A DNA stretch of 64,000 nt from Aeromicrobium phragmitis (GCF_003674095.1 NZ_RDBF01000005.1:124001-188000), one strand, 5' to 3'; shown: positions 17,500 through 27,486, counted from the stretch's first letter. Translations and numbers: made by a program. The notes: a model not told the origin generated them from the sequence alone.

Positions 17500-17700
17500 T
17501 CACTCCGCGTGCAGGCTCATCGGCCCGTAGACCTCGGTGTCGCCCTCATGGAGGCGGACCTGATCGACGCCGTTGCCGAGCAGGGTCTCGAACTCCAGCC
17601 CGATGAACGTCTCCGCGTCGCTGCGGCTGTCGAAGTCGTGCGAGTTGCCGACCTGCTCGCCGTCCGCGGTCTCGTAGGTCCAGCGCCACGCTGCGGTCAT
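17500..17700 (-). CDS. Small conserved hypothetical protein
   Basis: A 66-aa acidic protein (MTAAWRWTYETADG...) rich in aromatic and acidic residues, with no signal peptide, membrane segment or metal motif. Its ATG comes 2 nt after the gcvT stop, so it is co-transcribed with gcvT. I do not recognise a function; similar short proteins occur in other Actinobacteria. Confidence 0.75.
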   Translation of the reverse strand: MTAAWRWTYETADGEQVGNSHDFDSRSDAETFIGLEFETLLGNGVDQVRLHEGDTEVYGPMSLHAE

Positions 17701-17702
17701 CT

Positions 17703-18803
17703 TCAGTCCTCCTTGGTCGAGGGGCTCACGAACGGTGGTTTCACCACCGTGAAGGATTGCGTCCGTCCTCGCACGTCGACCACGACCGTCTCGCCGTCGG
17801 CGACCGTGCGGTCGAGGAGCGCCAGGCCGATCCCCTGTCGCAAGGTCGGGCTGAACGTGCCCGAGGTGACCTCGCCGAGCGGACGTCCGTCCGTGGAGGT
17901 CACGGTCATGCCGGGGCGAGGGATGCCACGGCCTTCGGCACGCAGGCCCCGCAGGGTCGGGACGGCCTTCTCCGAGCGCTGAGCTTCCAGCGCGGCCTTG
18001 CCCCAGAACTCGCGCTTGTCCCACCCCACAGCCCAGCCGACGCGCGCCATGACGGGGCTGATCTCCGCCGACAGTTCGTGGCCGTGCAGCGGGTATCCCA
18101 TCTCGGTGCGAAGGGTGTCGCGGGCGCCGAGCCCGCACGGCCGGATGCCGGCGCCCGCGCCCGCCGCCATGATGGCGTCCCACACGTCAGCCGCATGATC
18201 ACTCGTGACGACCAGCTCGTACCCCCGCTCGCCCGTGTATCCCGTGCGGCACACGATGAGTTCATGCCCGGCGACGCTGGCGGTCGTGAAGGACATGTAA
18301 TCGTGGTCGACCGGCACGTCGAGCCGCGACAGGATCTCGCCGCTGCGGGGACCTTGCAGGGCCAGCACGGCGTAACGGCGATGCAGATCGGTGACGTCGA
18401 CGCCCTCGGGCGTCTGCGCCGCGAGCCGGCGGGCGACCTCGGCGGTGTTGGCCGCGTTGGGGATCAAGAAGACCTCGAAGTCGCTGCGCAGGTACGCGAT
18501 GAGGTCGTCGATCGTGCCGCCGTCGTCGTCACAGCACAGGGTGTACTGCACCTGTCCGGGCCGGAGTTTCCGCAGATCGTTGGTGAGGCAGCGGTTCACG
18601 TAATCGGCCGCTCCGGCGCCGCGCACCATCACCTTGCCGAGGTGGCTCACATCGAACAGGCCTGCACCGTCGCGGACCGCGGCGTGCTCGGCGAGCACTC
18701 CGCCACCGGCGTATTCCAGCGGCATCTCCCAGCCGCCGAACTCGGCGAACTTGGCTCCCAGCGCCTCGTGACGGTCGTGCAGCGGCGAGTGCAGCAGGTC
18801 CAT
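17703..18803 (-). CDS. gcvT: Aminomethyltransferase (glycine cleavage T protein)
   Basis: Transfers the methylene group from lipoyl-bound aminomethyl on H protein to tetrahydrofolate, releasing ammonia. It is 366 aa with folate-binding fold signatures: LFDVSHLGK near residue 50, YTGERGYEL in the middle and TSGTFSPTL late. TAGGTT (18815-18810) lies 6 nt before the ATG. gcvP and gcvH are not nearby. Confidence 0.95.
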   Translation of the reverse strand: MDLLHSPLHDRHEALGAKFAEFGGWEMPLEYAGGGVLAEHAAVRDGAGLFDVSHLGKVMVRGAGAADYVNRCLTNDLRKLRPGQVQYTLCCDDDGGTIDDLIAYLRSDFEVFLIPNAANTAEVARRLAAQTPEGVDVTDLHRRYAVLALQGPRSGEILSRLDVPVDHDYMSFTTASVAGHELIVCRTGYTGERGYELVVTSDHAADVWDAIMAAGAGAGIRPCGLGARDTLRTEMGYPLHGHELSAEISPVMARVGWAVGWDKREFWGKAALEAQRSEKAVPTLRGLRAEGRGIPRPGMTVTSTDGRPLGEVTSGTFSPTLRQGIGLALLDRTVADGETVVVDVRGRTQSFTVVKPPFVSPSTKED

Positions 18804-18835
18804 GCGCCCAACCTACCCGTGGATACAGTGTCGGC
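18804..18835. promoter_or_regulatory. Divergent leaderless promoters (gcvT / pepA)
   Basis: The start codons are 32 nt apart. The minus-strand TAGGTT (18815-18810) serves gcvT and the plus-strand TACAGT (18824-18829) serves pepA, each 6 nt from its ATG. The -35 regions must lie in the opposite gene. Confidence 0.6.
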
Positions 18836-20272
18836 ATGGTCTCGGTATCCCTGCGTCCCACCGCCCCGTCCAGCGACGTCGTGATCCGCGCGATCCGCAC
18901 GTCCGACGCGCTCGATGAGGACACCGTCCCCTTCGATGCTCTCGGCTTTCGGCAGGAAGCCGGGCAGACGCTGGTCACCAGCAGTCCGGCGGGGACGAAG
19001 GCGCCCGTCACGGTGTTCGTGGCCGTCGACGACGAGGCGAGCGACGAGGACCTGCGTCGTGCTGTCGCAGCCGGCCTGCGTGCCGCGCCACCGGTGCGGC
19101 ACGCCGTCGTGGAGTTCGGCGCGCTCGAGCCCCACCAGCTGACCGCCGTCGCCGAGGGCGCCGTGCTCACGGCGTACCGCTTCGATCGTTACCGCGGTGC
19201 CGAGGCACGCGAGAAGGCTGCGCAGAAGCCTCAGCTGAGCGAGGTCAGCATCGTCGCCTCCGAGGCACGCAAGTCCGAGGCCAAGTCCGCCGTGGAGCGG
19301 GGCGTCGCCGTCGCCGAGGCCGTGTGCCAGGCCCGAGACTGGGTGAACACTCCCCCCGGCGACCTGCGTCCGGCCGATTTCGCCGCGCAGATCGAGGCCG
19401 CCGCGGCCAAGGGCGTCACCGTCGCGGTCTGGGACGAGAAGCGGCTCGCCAAGGAGAAGTGCGGCGGCATCCTGTCCGTGGGCCGCGGCTCGGAGGCTCC
19501 GCCGCGCCTCGTCACCCTGACGTACTCCCCGTCCAAGGCGACCAAGCACCTCGCCCTGGTCGGCAAGGGCATCACCTTCGACTCCGGCGGCCTGTCGCTC
19601 AAGCCGGGCGCCAGCATGCAGACGATGAAGTGCGACATGGGCGGCGCGGCGGCGATCGTCGCCGCGGTCAACGCCATCGCCACGCTCGGGCTGCCGATCC
19701 GCGTCACCGCCTACGCCTGCCTCGCGGAGAACATGCCGAGCGGCACGGCCACGCGTCCCGGCGACGTCATCACGATGCGCAACGGCAAGACCGTGGAAGT
19801 CCTCAACACCGACGCAGAGGGCCGCATGGTGCTCGGTGACGGGCTCTCCCTGGCCACCGAGGCCGAACCCGATCACATCGTCGACGTGGCGACCCTCACC
19901 GGCGCCGCCTTGACCGCGCTCGGTCAGCGGACCGCCGCGATCCTCGGCAGCGACGAGTACTTCGAGGAGCGGGTGTTCGCCGCCTCGCGTGAGGCGGGCG
20001 AAGACATGTGGCGCCTGCCGATCACCGACGAGGTCGTCTCCGCGCTCAAGTCTTCGCAGATCGCCGACCTGCGGCAGATCAGCAGCAAGCCCTACGGCGG
20101 CACGCTGTTCGCCGCGGCCTTCCTGCGCGAGTTCACCGGCGACGTCTCATGGGCGCACCTCGACATCGCCGGTCCTGCGTTCAACGACGGCGGGGCGTAC
20201 GACTACACGCCGAACGGCGGCACCGGCGCCGGCGTCCGCACGCTCGTGCAGATCGCCAGCACCTTGGCATGA
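18836..20272 (+). CDS. pepA: Leucyl aminopeptidase (M17)
   Basis: Cytoplasmic two-metal peptidase removing N-terminal residues. It is 478 aa: a variable N-terminal domain to about 150, then the catalytic domain with GKGITFDSGGLSLKP (Lys/Asp ligands), KCDMGGAAA and the family signature NTDAEGRMVL. It overlaps the next gene by 4 nt. Synteny with mycobacterial pepB next to gcvT supports the call. Confidence 0.95.
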   Translation: MVSVSLRPTAPSSDVVIRAIRTSDALDEDTVPFDALGFRQEAGQTLVTSSPAGTKAPVTVFVAVDDEASDEDLRRAVAAGLRAAPPVRHAVVEFGALEPHQLTAVAEGAVLTAYRFDRYRGAEAREKAAQKPQLSEVSIVASEARKSEAKSAVERGVAVAEAVCQARDWVNTPPGDLRPADFAAQIEAAAAKGVTVAVWDEKRLAKEKCGGILSVGRGSEAPPRLVTLTYSPSKATKHLALVGKGITFDSGGLSLKPGASMQTMKCDMGGAAAIVAAVNAIATLGLPIRVTAYACLAENMPSGTATRPGDVITMRNGKTVEVLNTDAEGRMVLGDGLSLATEAEPDHIVDVATLTGAALTALGQRTAAILGSDEYFEERVFAASREAGEDMWRLPITDEVVSALKSSQIADLRQISSKPYGGTLFAAAFLREFTGDVSWAHLDIAGPAFNDGGAYDYTPNGGTGAGVRTLVQIASTLA

Positions 20273-21588
20273 CCGACTTCGACGAGCGCCTCCGCCGCGA
20301 GTACACCGAGCGGCGGCTGCCCTCGGTCACGGCGGCGGTCGTCTCGCCGGACGCGTTGATCTGGGCCGGTGCCGTCGGCACGCGGGACGGACGCGACGGC
20401 GCCATCGTGGACCGCTCGACCCGCTACCGCATCGGATCGGTCACCAAGACACTCGTCGCCGTCGCCGTGCTGCGGGCTCGCGAGGGCGGTCTGCTCGACC
20501 TCTCCACGCGCGTTCGGCAGCTCCTGCCCGATGCGGCGCACGCCTCGTTCGCCGACGTCACCGTCGCACAGCTGCTGACCCACACGTCGGGGCTGCAGGC
20601 CGAGACGAACGGACCCTGGTGGGAGCGCTCACCGGGTGGCGACTGGGTCGCGCTGCGCGACGCGGGCCTGCGACTCGTCCACCCGCCGGGCACCCGGTTC
20701 CACTACTCCAACGTCGGCTTCGCGATCCTCGGGCGCGTCTTGGAGCAGCTGCACGGGCGCTCGTGGTTCGACGTGGTGCGCGACGACGTGCTCGAGCCGA
20801 TCGGTGCCGCCGACGCCATGTCGTTGCGGCCGGACGCGTCGGCCGCCGCTCCCCTCGCGGTCCACCCGCACGAGGACCTGCTGCACGCCGAGCCCGAGTT
20901 CGACGCCGGCGCGATGGCACCGGCCGGACAGGTCTGGTCCTCGATCGACGGGCTCGCCCGCTGGGCGCAGTTCGCGCTGAGCGACGGCAGCGGGCTCGTC
21001 AGCGCGGCGACGATGGACCTCATGCGGGTGCCGCTCGCCGTCGACGACCGGCTCGGCGCCGGCTGGGACAGCGCGCAGGGGCTCGGTTGGCGGGTCTGGC
21101 ACGACGGTGGCCGGCGGTTCGTCGGCCACGGTGGCTCGATGCCCGGGTTCCTCGCCACGCTGAAGGTCGAGCCGGCTCGCGGCGTCGGTGTCGTGGTGCT
21201 GACCAATACGACGCACGGACTCGGCGATCTCACCGACGATCTGCTCCGGCTGGCCGAGGACGTCGTCCCGGCGCCGCCGGCCACCGATCGAGAGCCGTCC
21301 ACGCCGGTGCGTCGGCTCCTCGGTGACTGGTACTGGGGGCCTGCGCACTTCGTCGTGGAGTCGCACGCCGACGGTTTCTTACTGCGTCCGGCCGAAGGTG
21401 CGGGCCGCGGCTCGCGCTTCGCGCCGGACGGTGACGGCTGGCGGGGCCTCGACGGTTACTACGCCGGGGAGCACCTGAGCGTCCGCTCCGACGGTGCCCT
21501 CGACCTCGCGTCGTTCATCTTCACGCGGCAGCCCTACGACCCCGCGCACTCCTACCCCGGCGACCTCGATCCCGCCGGCTGGCACTGA
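20269..21588 (+). CDS. Beta-lactamase-family serine hydrolase (class C fold)
   Basis: A 439-aa serine hydrolase with S-V-T-K (SxxK) near residue 60, Y-S-N near residue 145 and an HGG-type motif (GHGGSMPG) near residue 285, the triad of AmpC-like and esterase-type enzymes. There is no signal peptide, so it is probably cytoplasmic. A C-terminal lipocalin-like domain follows about residue 350. ATGA overlap with pepA suggests a linked role in peptide turnover, perhaps D-peptides; substrate unknown. Confidence 0.85.
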   Translation: MTDFDERLRREYTERRLPSVTAAVVSPDALIWAGAVGTRDGRDGAIVDRSTRYRIGSVTKTLVAVAVLRAREGGLLDLSTRVRQLLPDAAHASFADVTVAQLLTHTSGLQAETNGPWWERSPGGDWVALRDAGLRLVHPPGTRFHYSNVGFAILGRVLEQLHGRSWFDVVRDDVLEPIGAADAMSLRPDASAAAPLAVHPHEDLLHAEPEFDAGAMAPAGQVWSSIDGLARWAQFALSDGSGLVSAATMDLMRVPLAVDDRLGAGWDSAQGLGWRVWHDGGRRFVGHGGSMPGFLATLKVEPARGVGVVVLTNTTHGLGDLTDDLLRLAEDVVPAPPATDREPSTPVRRLLGDWYWGPAHFVVESHADGFLLRPAEGAGRGSRFAPDGDGWRGLDGYYAGEHLSVRSDGALDLASFIFTRQPYDPAHSYPGDLDPAGWH

Positions 21589-21632
21589 GGCGCGCGGCGC
21601 GGCCTCCCTCGAATCCGGTCGTCGGGCCACCG

Positions 21633-22193
21633 TCACTGGAGGTCGAGCGCGCGGGCGGCGGCCTCGACCTTGTCCCAGTCCGTGCGGTCTCCGCCGCGGC
21701 GGTCCGGGTGTGCTGCGGCGCGGGCGGTCTTCCAGACTCGCTCCAGCTCGTCGCGCGAGGGGTCCTTGCCGAGCGGTTCGACCCCGGCGACGGTCTCGAG
21801 GACCATCAGGGCCGCGAACTGGCTCGGGCTGAGTCCGGTGCGCTGCGGCGCCGGCGGCGACGAGACGCGGCGCTCGGCGGCGACCCGCTGGTTGTAGTCG
21901 CGCATCCGCTGCGGGTAACCGACGCGATTGGCGTCGTAGATCGGCATGTGGTGCTTGCGCGCGAAGTCAGCCGCGACCTTGCCCGACGCCACCCGCTTGC
22001 GCGTCCACTCACCGTCGGAGGCGACCAACAGCAGCGTGGTCTGGGTGACCGACGTCGCCGGCTCGACGAACGCCTCCACCCCACGACGCGTCGTGACGAA
22101 CTCCTCCAACGCCTTCAGATCGGCGCGGTTCGCCTCGCGATCGGAGACGACGGCACCGGCATCGGTGCGCTTGCGACGAGAGAACCAACCCAC
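21633..22193 (-). CDS. J-domain-like protein
   Basis: A 186-aa protein. The N-terminal part (about 20-85) is a small domain with the TTLLLVASDGEWTRKRV strand pair; the C-terminal ~60 residues resemble a J-domain, with AAAHPDRRGGDRTDW where HPD is the Hsp70-stimulating motif. GTG at 22193 is preceded by CACACT ending 6 nt upstream. It is convergent with the serine hydrolase. Specific partner unknown. Confidence 0.75.
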   Translation of the reverse strand: MGWFSRRKRTDAGAVVSDREANRADLKALEEFVTTRRGVEAFVEPATSVTQTTLLLVASDGEWTRKRVASGKVAADFARKHHMPIYDANRVGYPQRMRDYNQRVAAERRVSSPPAPQRTGLSPSQFAALMVLETVAGVEPLGKDPSRDELERVWKTARAAAHPDRRGGDRTDWDKVEAAARALDLQ

Positions 22194-22310
22194 ACCCCTA
22201 GTGTGCCCGACGGCAACGAGCGGAAAGTTACTGACGGGTCGGACACCCCGGTGGGCGCGGGTGCACCTCTGGTGACAAGATGGAGCGCAGACACCGAGGG
22301 GAGGACTGCT

Positions 22311-23693
22311 GTGGCCCACGCCGATCCCGGCACCGTGTTCGACGTCGTCGTGCTCGGAGCTGGAAGCGGAGGCTATGCGTGTGCCCTTCGCGCGGCGCAG
22401 CTCGGCAAGTCCGTCGCCCTCATCGAGAAGGGCAAACTCGGCGGCACCTGCCTCCACGAGGGGTGCATCCCGACCAAGGCGCTGCTTCACGCCGCGGAGG
22501 TTGCCGACACCGCCCGCCACGGCTCGGCCATCGGCGTGTCCACCCGCTTCGACGGCGTCGACATGCCCGCCGTCCAGCGTTACCAGCAGGGAGTCGTCGA
22601 CCGGCTGTACCGCGGTCTCACCGGCCTCATCGCGTCCTCGGACCTCATCACCGTCGTCGAGGGCGCGGGCCGGCTCCTCGACGCCCACACCGTCGAGGTC
22701 GAGGGTCGCCGCTACACCGGCAGCAACGTCGTCCTGGCCACCGGATCAGCGCCGCGCACGCTCGGAGTAGAGCTCGGCGGACGCGTGGTCACCTCCGATC
22801 AGGCGCTGACCCTGCAGGAACTTCCCGAGCGCATCGTCGTCATCGGCGGCAGCGTGATCGGGGTCGAGTTCGCCTCCGTGTGGGCCTCGCTCGGCGCGCA
22901 GGTGACGATCGTGGAGGCGCTCGATCGCCTCGCCCCCTTGGAGGACCCGGTGCTGAGCAAAGGTCTCGAGCGCGCCTTTCGCAAGCGCTCGATCGGCTTT
23001 CGCACCGGCGTCAAGTTCACCGACGTCACGCAGGACGACGACCACGCCGTCGTCCGACTCGAGGACGGCTCGGCGCTCGAGGCCGATCTCGTGCTCATCG
23101 CCGTGGGCCGCGGCCCCCGCTCGGAGGACATGGGCTTCGAGGAGGCCGGGATCGCACTCGACCGCGGTTGGGTCGCGACCGACGAGCGGCTGCGCACGAA
23201 CGTCGACGGCGTCTACGCCGTCGGCGACCTCGTGGCCGGCCTCCAGCTCGCGCACCGCGGTTTCGCGCACGGCATCTTCGTGGCCGAGGACATCGCCGGG
23301 CTCGCCCCCGCGCCGGTCGTCGACGAGCAGATCCCGCGCGTGACCTACTGCGAGCCCGAGCTCGCCTCGGTCGGGCTGACCGAGGCGCAGGCCCGGGAGA
23401 GGTTCGGCGACGTCGACGTCGTCGAGTACAACCTCGCCGGAAACGGCAAGAGCCAGATCCTGCAGACGGCGGGGCTGGTCAAGCTGGTCCGTCAGTCCGA
23501 CGGACCGATCGTCGGGGTCCATATGATCGGTGCCCGGATGGGTGAGCAGATCGGGGAGGCCGCTCTCCTGGTCAACTGGGAGGCGTACCCCGACGACGTC
23601 GCTCCGCTCATCCACGCTCATCCCACACAGAACGAATCCCTCGGTGAAGCCGCCCTGGCGCTCGCCGGCAAGCCGCTCCACTCGCACGCCTGA
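22311..23693 (+). CDS. lpdA: Dihydrolipoyl dehydrogenase (E3)
   Basis: Reoxidises dihydrolipoamide of 2-oxo-acid dehydrogenases with NAD+. It is 460 aa: FAD loop GAGSGGY, redox-active disulfide [16 protein letters not shown] loop GGSVIGVEF and C-terminal catalytic [12 protein letters not shown] at 22311 has GGGGAGG 6 nt upstream and removes a long N-terminal extension that has no homology. It lies 17 nt before the E2 gene, so the two form an operon. Confidence 0.96.
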   Translation: MAHADPGTVFDVVVLGAGSGGYACALRAAQLGKSVALIEKGKLGGTCLHEGCIPTKALLHAAEVADTARHGSAIGVSTRFDGVDMPAVQRYQQGVVDRLYRGLTGLIASSDLITVVEGAGRLLDAHTVEVEGRRYTGSNVVLATGSAPRTLGVELGGRVVTSDQALTLQELPERIVVIGGSVIGVEFASVWASLGAQVTIVEALDRLAPLEDPVLSKGLERAFRKRSIGFRTGVKFTDVTQDDDHAVVRLEDGSALEADLVLIAVGRGPRSEDMGFEEAGIALDRGWVATDERLRTNVDGVYAVGDLVAGLQLAHRGFAHGIFVAEDIAGLAPAPVVDEQIPRVTYCEPELASVGLTEAQARERFGDVDVVEYNLAGNGKSQILQTAGLVKLVRQSDGPIVGVHMIGARMGEQIGEAALLVNWEAYPDDVAPLIHAHPTQNESLGEAALALAGKPLHSHA

Positions 23694-23710
23694 ATCGGAC
23701 AGAGGAACAC

Positions 23711-25465
23711 ATGGCAACCAACGTCACCCTTCCCGCCCTCGGTGAAAGCGTCACCGAAGGCACGGTCACCCAGTGGCTCAAGCAGGTCGGCGACACCGTC
23801 GAGGTCGACGAGCCCCTGCTCGAGATCTCCACGGACAAGGTCGACACCGAGATCCCCTCGCCGGTGGCCGGCGTCCTCCTGGAGGTCAAGGTCGACGAGG
23901 ACGACACCGTCGAGGTCGGCGAAGTGCTCGCCGTGATCGGTGACGAGGGTGAGTCTCCGGCCGACGCGGGCGACAACGCTGCCGATGCGCCGGTCAGCGA
24001 GGAGAACGTGGCGGACGAGTCCGAGGACCAGCCCGACGAGGCGCCGGCCAGCGAGCCGGACGAAGCGGCCCCCGCTCCCCAGCCCGAGGCCAAGCCGGCC
24101 GGCGGCTCGTCCGGTGGCCAGTCCGTCACGCTGCCCGCGCTCGGCGAGAGCGTCACCGAAGGCACGGTCACCCAGTGGCTCAAGCAGGTCGGCGACACCG
24201 TCGAAGTCGACGAGGCTCTGCTCGAGATCTCCACCGACAAGGTCGACACCGAGATCCCCTCCCCGGTCGCCGGAACGCTGCTGGAGATCAAGGTCGACGA
24301 GGACGAGACGGTCGAGGTCGGTGCCGAGCTCGCCATCATCGGCGACGCCGACGCCGCGCCTGCCGCCGAGTCCGCGCCCCAGGAGGAGTCGAAGCCCGAG
24401 CCGGAACCGGAACCCGAGCCCGAGCCGGAACCCGAGCCCGAGCCGGCGCCGGAGCAGCCCGAGCCCGCCAAGCAGGCCCAGGAACCCGCTCCCGCTGCGC
24501 AGTCGGCACCCGCGCAGTCCGAGAGCTCCACATCGGGTGGCGACGAGGGGTACGTGACGCCGATCGTGCGCAAGCTCGCCAAGCAGCACAATGTCGACCT
24601 GTCCTCGATCCAGGGCAGCGGTGTCGGCGGCCGGATCCGCAAGCAGGACATCCTCGACGCGGCCAAGAAGGCCGAGCAGCCGAGCGCTCCCGCCGCCGAG
24701 GCGCCCGCCGCGGCGGCTCCCGCGCCGTCCACCGAGGTCTCGGCGCTGCGCGGCAAGACCGAGAAGCTCTCGCGTCTGCGCAAGACGATCGCCACGCGCC
24801 TCACCGAGTCGCTCCAGGTGTCGGCGCAGCTGACGCAGGTGCACGAGGTCGACGTCACCGAGATCGCCCGTCTGCGTGCGCAGCACAAGGACGCGTTCGC
24901 AGAGCGCGAGGGCGTCAAGCTGACCTACCTCCCGTTCTTCGCGAAGGCGGCGGTGGAGGCGCTCAAGGCCTACCCGCAGCTCAACGCCTCGCTCGACCTC
25001 GAGGCGGGAACGGTCACGTATCCGGCCGGTGAGCACCTCGGGATCGCGGTGGACACCGAGCGCGGGCTGATCGTGCCGGTGATCAAGGACGCCGGCGACC
25101 TCTCGACCGCCGGCCTGGCCCGCAAGATCGCCGACGTCGCCGAGCGGACGCGGACGAACAAGATCAGCCCCGACGAGCTGAGCGGCGGCACGTTCTCCAT
25201 CACCAACCTCGGCAGCAACGGTGCACTGTTCGACACGCCGATCATCAACCAGCCGCAGGTCGCGATCCTCGGCGTGGGCGCGGTCGTCAAGCGCGCTGTG
25301 GTCGTCACCGACGCCAACGGCAGCGACAGCATCGCGGTGCGCCACATGGCGTACCTCGCGCTGACGTACGACCACCGCATCATCGACGGCGCGGACGCCG
25401 GCCGGTTCCTGACCGCGGTGAAGCAGCGTCTGCAGGGCGCGAACTTCGAGGGCGAGCTCGGCTGA
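23711..25465 (+). CDS. sucB: Dihydrolipoamide acyltransferase (E2) with two lipoyl domains
   Basis: E2 core of a 2-oxo-acid dehydrogenase (pyruvate in mycobacterial DlaT; 2-oxoglutarate possible). It is 584 aa: two near-identical lipoyl domains (about 1-78 and 136-215), each with the lipoylated Lys in [10 protein letters not shown]; a Glu-Pro-rich linker (about 220-255); a peripheral-subunit-binding domain (about 278-316); and a catalytic domain ending in [14 protein letters not shown] with the active His. RBS AGAGGA precedes the ATG. The linker is encoded by a simple CCGGAA/CCCGAG repeat. Confidence 0.95.
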   Translation: MATNVTLPALGESVTEGTVTQWLKQVGDTVEVDEPLLEISTDKVDTEIPSPVAGVLLEVKVDEDDTVEVGEVLAVIGDEGESPADAGDNAADAPVSEENVADESEDQPDEAPASEPDEAAPAPQPEAKPAGGSSGGQSVTLPALGESVTEGTVTQWLKQVGDTVEVDEALLEISTDKVDTEIPSPVAGTLLEIKVDEDETVEVGAELAIIGDADAAPAAESAPQEESKPEPEPEPEPEPEPEPEPAPEQPEPAKQAQEPAPAAQSAPAQSESSTSGGDEGYVTPIVRKLAKQHNVDLSSIQGSGVGGRIRKQDILDAAKKAEQPSAPAAEAPAAAAPAPSTEVSALRGKTEKLSRLRKTIATRLTESLQVSAQLTQVHEVDVTEIARLRAQHKDAFAEREGVKLTYLPFFAKAAVEALKAYPQLNASLDLEAGTVTYPAGEHLGIAVDTERGLIVPVIKDAGDLSTAGLARKIADVAERTRTNKISPDELSGGTFSITNLGSNGALFDTPIINQPQVAILGVGAVVKRAVVVTDANGSDSIAVRHMAYLALTYDHRIIDGADAGRFLTAVKQRLQGANFEGELG

Positions 25466-25468
25466 GTC

Positions 25469-26359
25469 ATGCGCATCGTCATCGGAGGGGCATCGGGATT
25501 TCTCGGTGCCCCTCTGGTGTCTGCGCTGCGCCAGTGCGGCCACGACGTCACGCGCCTGGTGCGCGGCGACGCCACCGACGCGGATGCCTCCCCCTGGGAC
25601 CCGGTCGCCGGCGAGGTCGATGAGGCCCTGATCGCCGACGCCGACGTCGTGGTGAACCTCTCCGGAGCGCCGATCTCCCAGTGGCCGCGCACCGGGCGCC
25701 GCGCCCAGGAGATCCTCCGCTCCCGGCTCGGTGCCACCTCCACCCTCGCCCGGGCCGTCGCCCACGCCCCCACTCCCCCGGCCTTGCTCAGCGGATCCGG
25801 GATGTCGTGGTACGGCGTGGACCGCGGCCCGCGGGTACTGACCGAAGACGAGGGTCCCGGCGAGGGATTCCTGGCCGAGGTCTCCCAGGCATGGGAGGCC
25901 GCCGCCACGCCGGCCGTCGAGGCCGGCGCGCGGGTGGTCTACCTTCGCACCTCGATGGTGCTCGACGGCTCCGGCGGAGCGCTCAAGCTCATGAAGATCC
26001 CGTTCTCTCTCGGCGTGGGGGCGCGGATCGGGTCCGGCCGCCAATACCTCTCCTGCATCAGCCGTCGCGACTGGGTCGAGGCGGTGCGCTTCGTCGCCGA
26101 ACACGACGACCTCGCCGGGCCGGTCAATCTCAGCGCGCCCGCGGTGCCGACCAACGCGGAGTTCACGCGGTCACTCGCCCGGACGCTGGGTCGCCCAGCT
26201 CCGTTCGCGGCGCCGTCCTTCGCGGTCCGCGCCGCGCTCGGCGGGATCGCCGAGGACCTGCTCGGTTCGTTGCGCCTGCAGCCGCGACGACTGACCGAGG
26301 CGGGCTTCTCCTTCGCGCACCGCGACGTCGACGAGATCCTCGCCGCCGCTCTCGCATGA
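25469..26359 (+). CDS. TIGR01777-family NAD(P)-dependent epimerase
   Basis: An SDR-superfamily protein of unknown substrate. It is 296 aa with the GGASGFLG dinucleotide loop at the N-terminus, VVNLSGAPI near residue 70 and a C-terminal helical DUF1731-like region. It starts 3 nt after the E2 stop. The same gene follows the E2 gene in mycobacteria (Rv2216), so a conserved but unexplained link to lipoyl metabolism is likely. Confidence 0.88.
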   Translation: MRIVIGGASGFLGAPLVSALRQCGHDVTRLVRGDATDADASPWDPVAGEVDEALIADADVVVNLSGAPISQWPRTGRRAQEILRSRLGATSTLARAVAHAPTPPALLSGSGMSWYGVDRGPRVLTEDEGPGEGFLAEVSQAWEAAATPAVEAGARVVYLRTSMVLDGSGGALKLMKIPFSLGVGARIGSGRQYLSCISRRDWVEAVRFVAEHDDLAGPVNLSAPAVPTNAEFTRSLARTLGRPAPFAAPSFAVRAALGGIAEDLLGSLRLQPRRLTEAGFSFAHRDVDEILAAALA

Positions 26360-26375
26360 GCCGTCGCCGGCCCGA

Positions 26376-26837
26376 TCAGTCGATCGATCGGACGGCGCCG
26401 ATCCGCCAACGCCCGTCCTCGACGACGAGGGCGATGTCGCGCTGATTCCAGCCGTCACGCGGCAACGCGCGTTCGGTGCCGTCGGGCAAGACCGCGACGG
26501 CCGGACCGAGACGCTCGATCGTGCGAACCGTCTCCGGGCCCGACGGCTCGCATGATCGACGCTCCAGATCGGCCCCGATGACGCGGATACCGCGGGCGCG
26601 ATAGTCGGCCAGCGCCCGATCATCGGCGGCTCCCGCCGTCGAGCCGGTCGCATAGATCGCCGCCAGACCGGACGGGTTCGCCTGCGCATAAGCGATCTCG
26701 CGCTGCAGATCGAGCCCGTCGAGCACGAGGCAGGGCGACGCGGCGGCCGACGGGAGCAACGTGGCGAGGATGGCGATCAGGTCCGACACGGACCCATCGT
26801 CGGACGAAGTGCCGGTTTCGTGCGCTCGTTCGTCCAC
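26376..26837 (-). CDS. Hypothetical protein
   Basis: 153 aa from a GTG start; I do not recognise it. After a short acidic N-terminus there is one hydrophobic stretch (about 18-38, LIAILATLLPSAAASP) that could be a signal or helix, then a polar domain with a single Cys-rich-free fold ending RDIALVVEDGRWRIGAVRSID, which resembles the tail of an NTF2-like or secreted DUF domain. It follows the TetR gene by 11 nt on the same strand. Confidence 0.6.
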   Translation of the reverse strand: MDERAHETGTSSDDGSVSDLIAILATLLPSAAASPCLVLDGLDLQREIAYAQANPSGLAAIYATGSTAGAADDRALADYRARGIRVIGADLERRSCEPSGPETVRTIERLGPAVAVLPDGTERALPRDGWNQRDIALVVEDGRWRIGAVRSID

Positions 26838-26848
26838 AGGCGCTCGGC

Positions 26849-27433
26849 TCAGGGGGTCAGGGCGGACTCGACCAGCTCGGCGAGCCGTTCGGCGGCGCGT
26901 TCCGTGTCGTAGTCGGGGTCGTGTAGTCGCTCCGAGACGATCGAGTCGATCGCGCCGCCGACGACGATGGCCAGAGTGCGCGAGTCGACGTTCTCAGCAC
27001 CCCGCGCTTCGGCCGCGCCGTCGATGATCCGGGCGAGCGGCCCCCACCGAACCTCCGGGGCGTAGTCCGCACCACCCCGGCTCATCGCTTCGACGATCAT
27101 GCGGGTGTGCCGCGGATGGTCACGCAGGTGTCCGATCATCGCCCGCACGTACGCGGCGGGGCCGTCGGCCGCGTCCGCCGCCTCGACGGCTGCGGCGACG
27201 GCGCCGGTCAACGCGGCGAGAACCTGTTCGTAGGCGGCGTGGACGAGCAGGTCTTTGGACGGGAAGTGGTACAGCACCGCGGCCTTCGTGATGCCCGCCG
27301 CAGCCGCGATCGCGCCCAGCGAGGCGCCGGCGTAGCCCTTGTCGGCCACGAGTTCGATCGTCGTGGTCATCAACTGCGCTCTGCGCGCCTGCTCCGTCAA
27401 GGTTGGCGCCCCACCGGGCCGCTTCGTCGCCAT
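26849..27433 (-). CDS. TetR/AcrR-family transcriptional regulator
   Basis: 194 aa: an N-terminal helix-turn-helix ([21 protein letters not shown], in part, about residues 35-55) and a C-terminal ligand domain. ATG at 27433 is chosen because TAAGCT (27446-27441) ends 7 nt upstream. The intergenic region to the divergent alpha/beta hydrolase carries two palindromes overlapping this promoter, so it probably represses both itself and the hydrolase. Ligand unknown. Confidence 0.88.
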   Translation of the reverse strand: MATKRPGGAPTLTEQARRAQLMTTTIELVADKGYAGASLGAIAAAAGITKAAVLYHFPSKDLLVHAAYEQVLAALTGAVAAAVEAADAADGPAAYVRAMIGHLRDHPRHTRMIVEAMSRGGADYAPEVRWGPLARIIDGAAEARGAENVDSRTLAIVVGGAIDSIVSERLHDPDYDTERAAERLAELVESALTP

Positions 27434-27440
27434 AGCCGGT

Positions 27441-27477
27441 AGCTTACCGTACGGTAGAAACATTAACCGATCGGTTA
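27441..27477. promoter_or_regulatory. Two palindromic operators and a -10 box for the TetR gene
   Basis: TACCGTACGGTA (27445-27456) and TAACCGATCGGTTA (27464-27477) are perfect palindromes with centres exactly 20 bp apart, about two helical turns. The first touches the regulator's -10 (TAAGCT, minus strand 27446-27441), and the second covers its -35 region and lies just ahead of the hydrolase RBS. This is a classic TetR layout for cooperative binding. Confidence 0.75.
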
Positions 27478-27486
27478 GGAGCGGGA

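Noticed and set aside
24393..24470. CCGGAA/CCCGAG tandem DNA repeat considered as a mobile or regulatory repeat
   Set aside because: It simply encodes the Glu-Pro linker between the lipoyl and subunit-binding domains of E2.
22311..25465. Could lpdA-sucB be part of a branched-chain oxo-acid dehydrogenase operon
   Set aside because: No E1 alpha/beta genes are adjacent; the two-lipoyl E2 and the synteny fit the actinobacterial pyruvate/2-oxoglutarate E2.
23618..26104. Long open frame opposite the E2 gene
   Set aside because: Antisense of repeated lipoyl domains and the Glu-Pro linker; the apparent repeats mirror those of E2.
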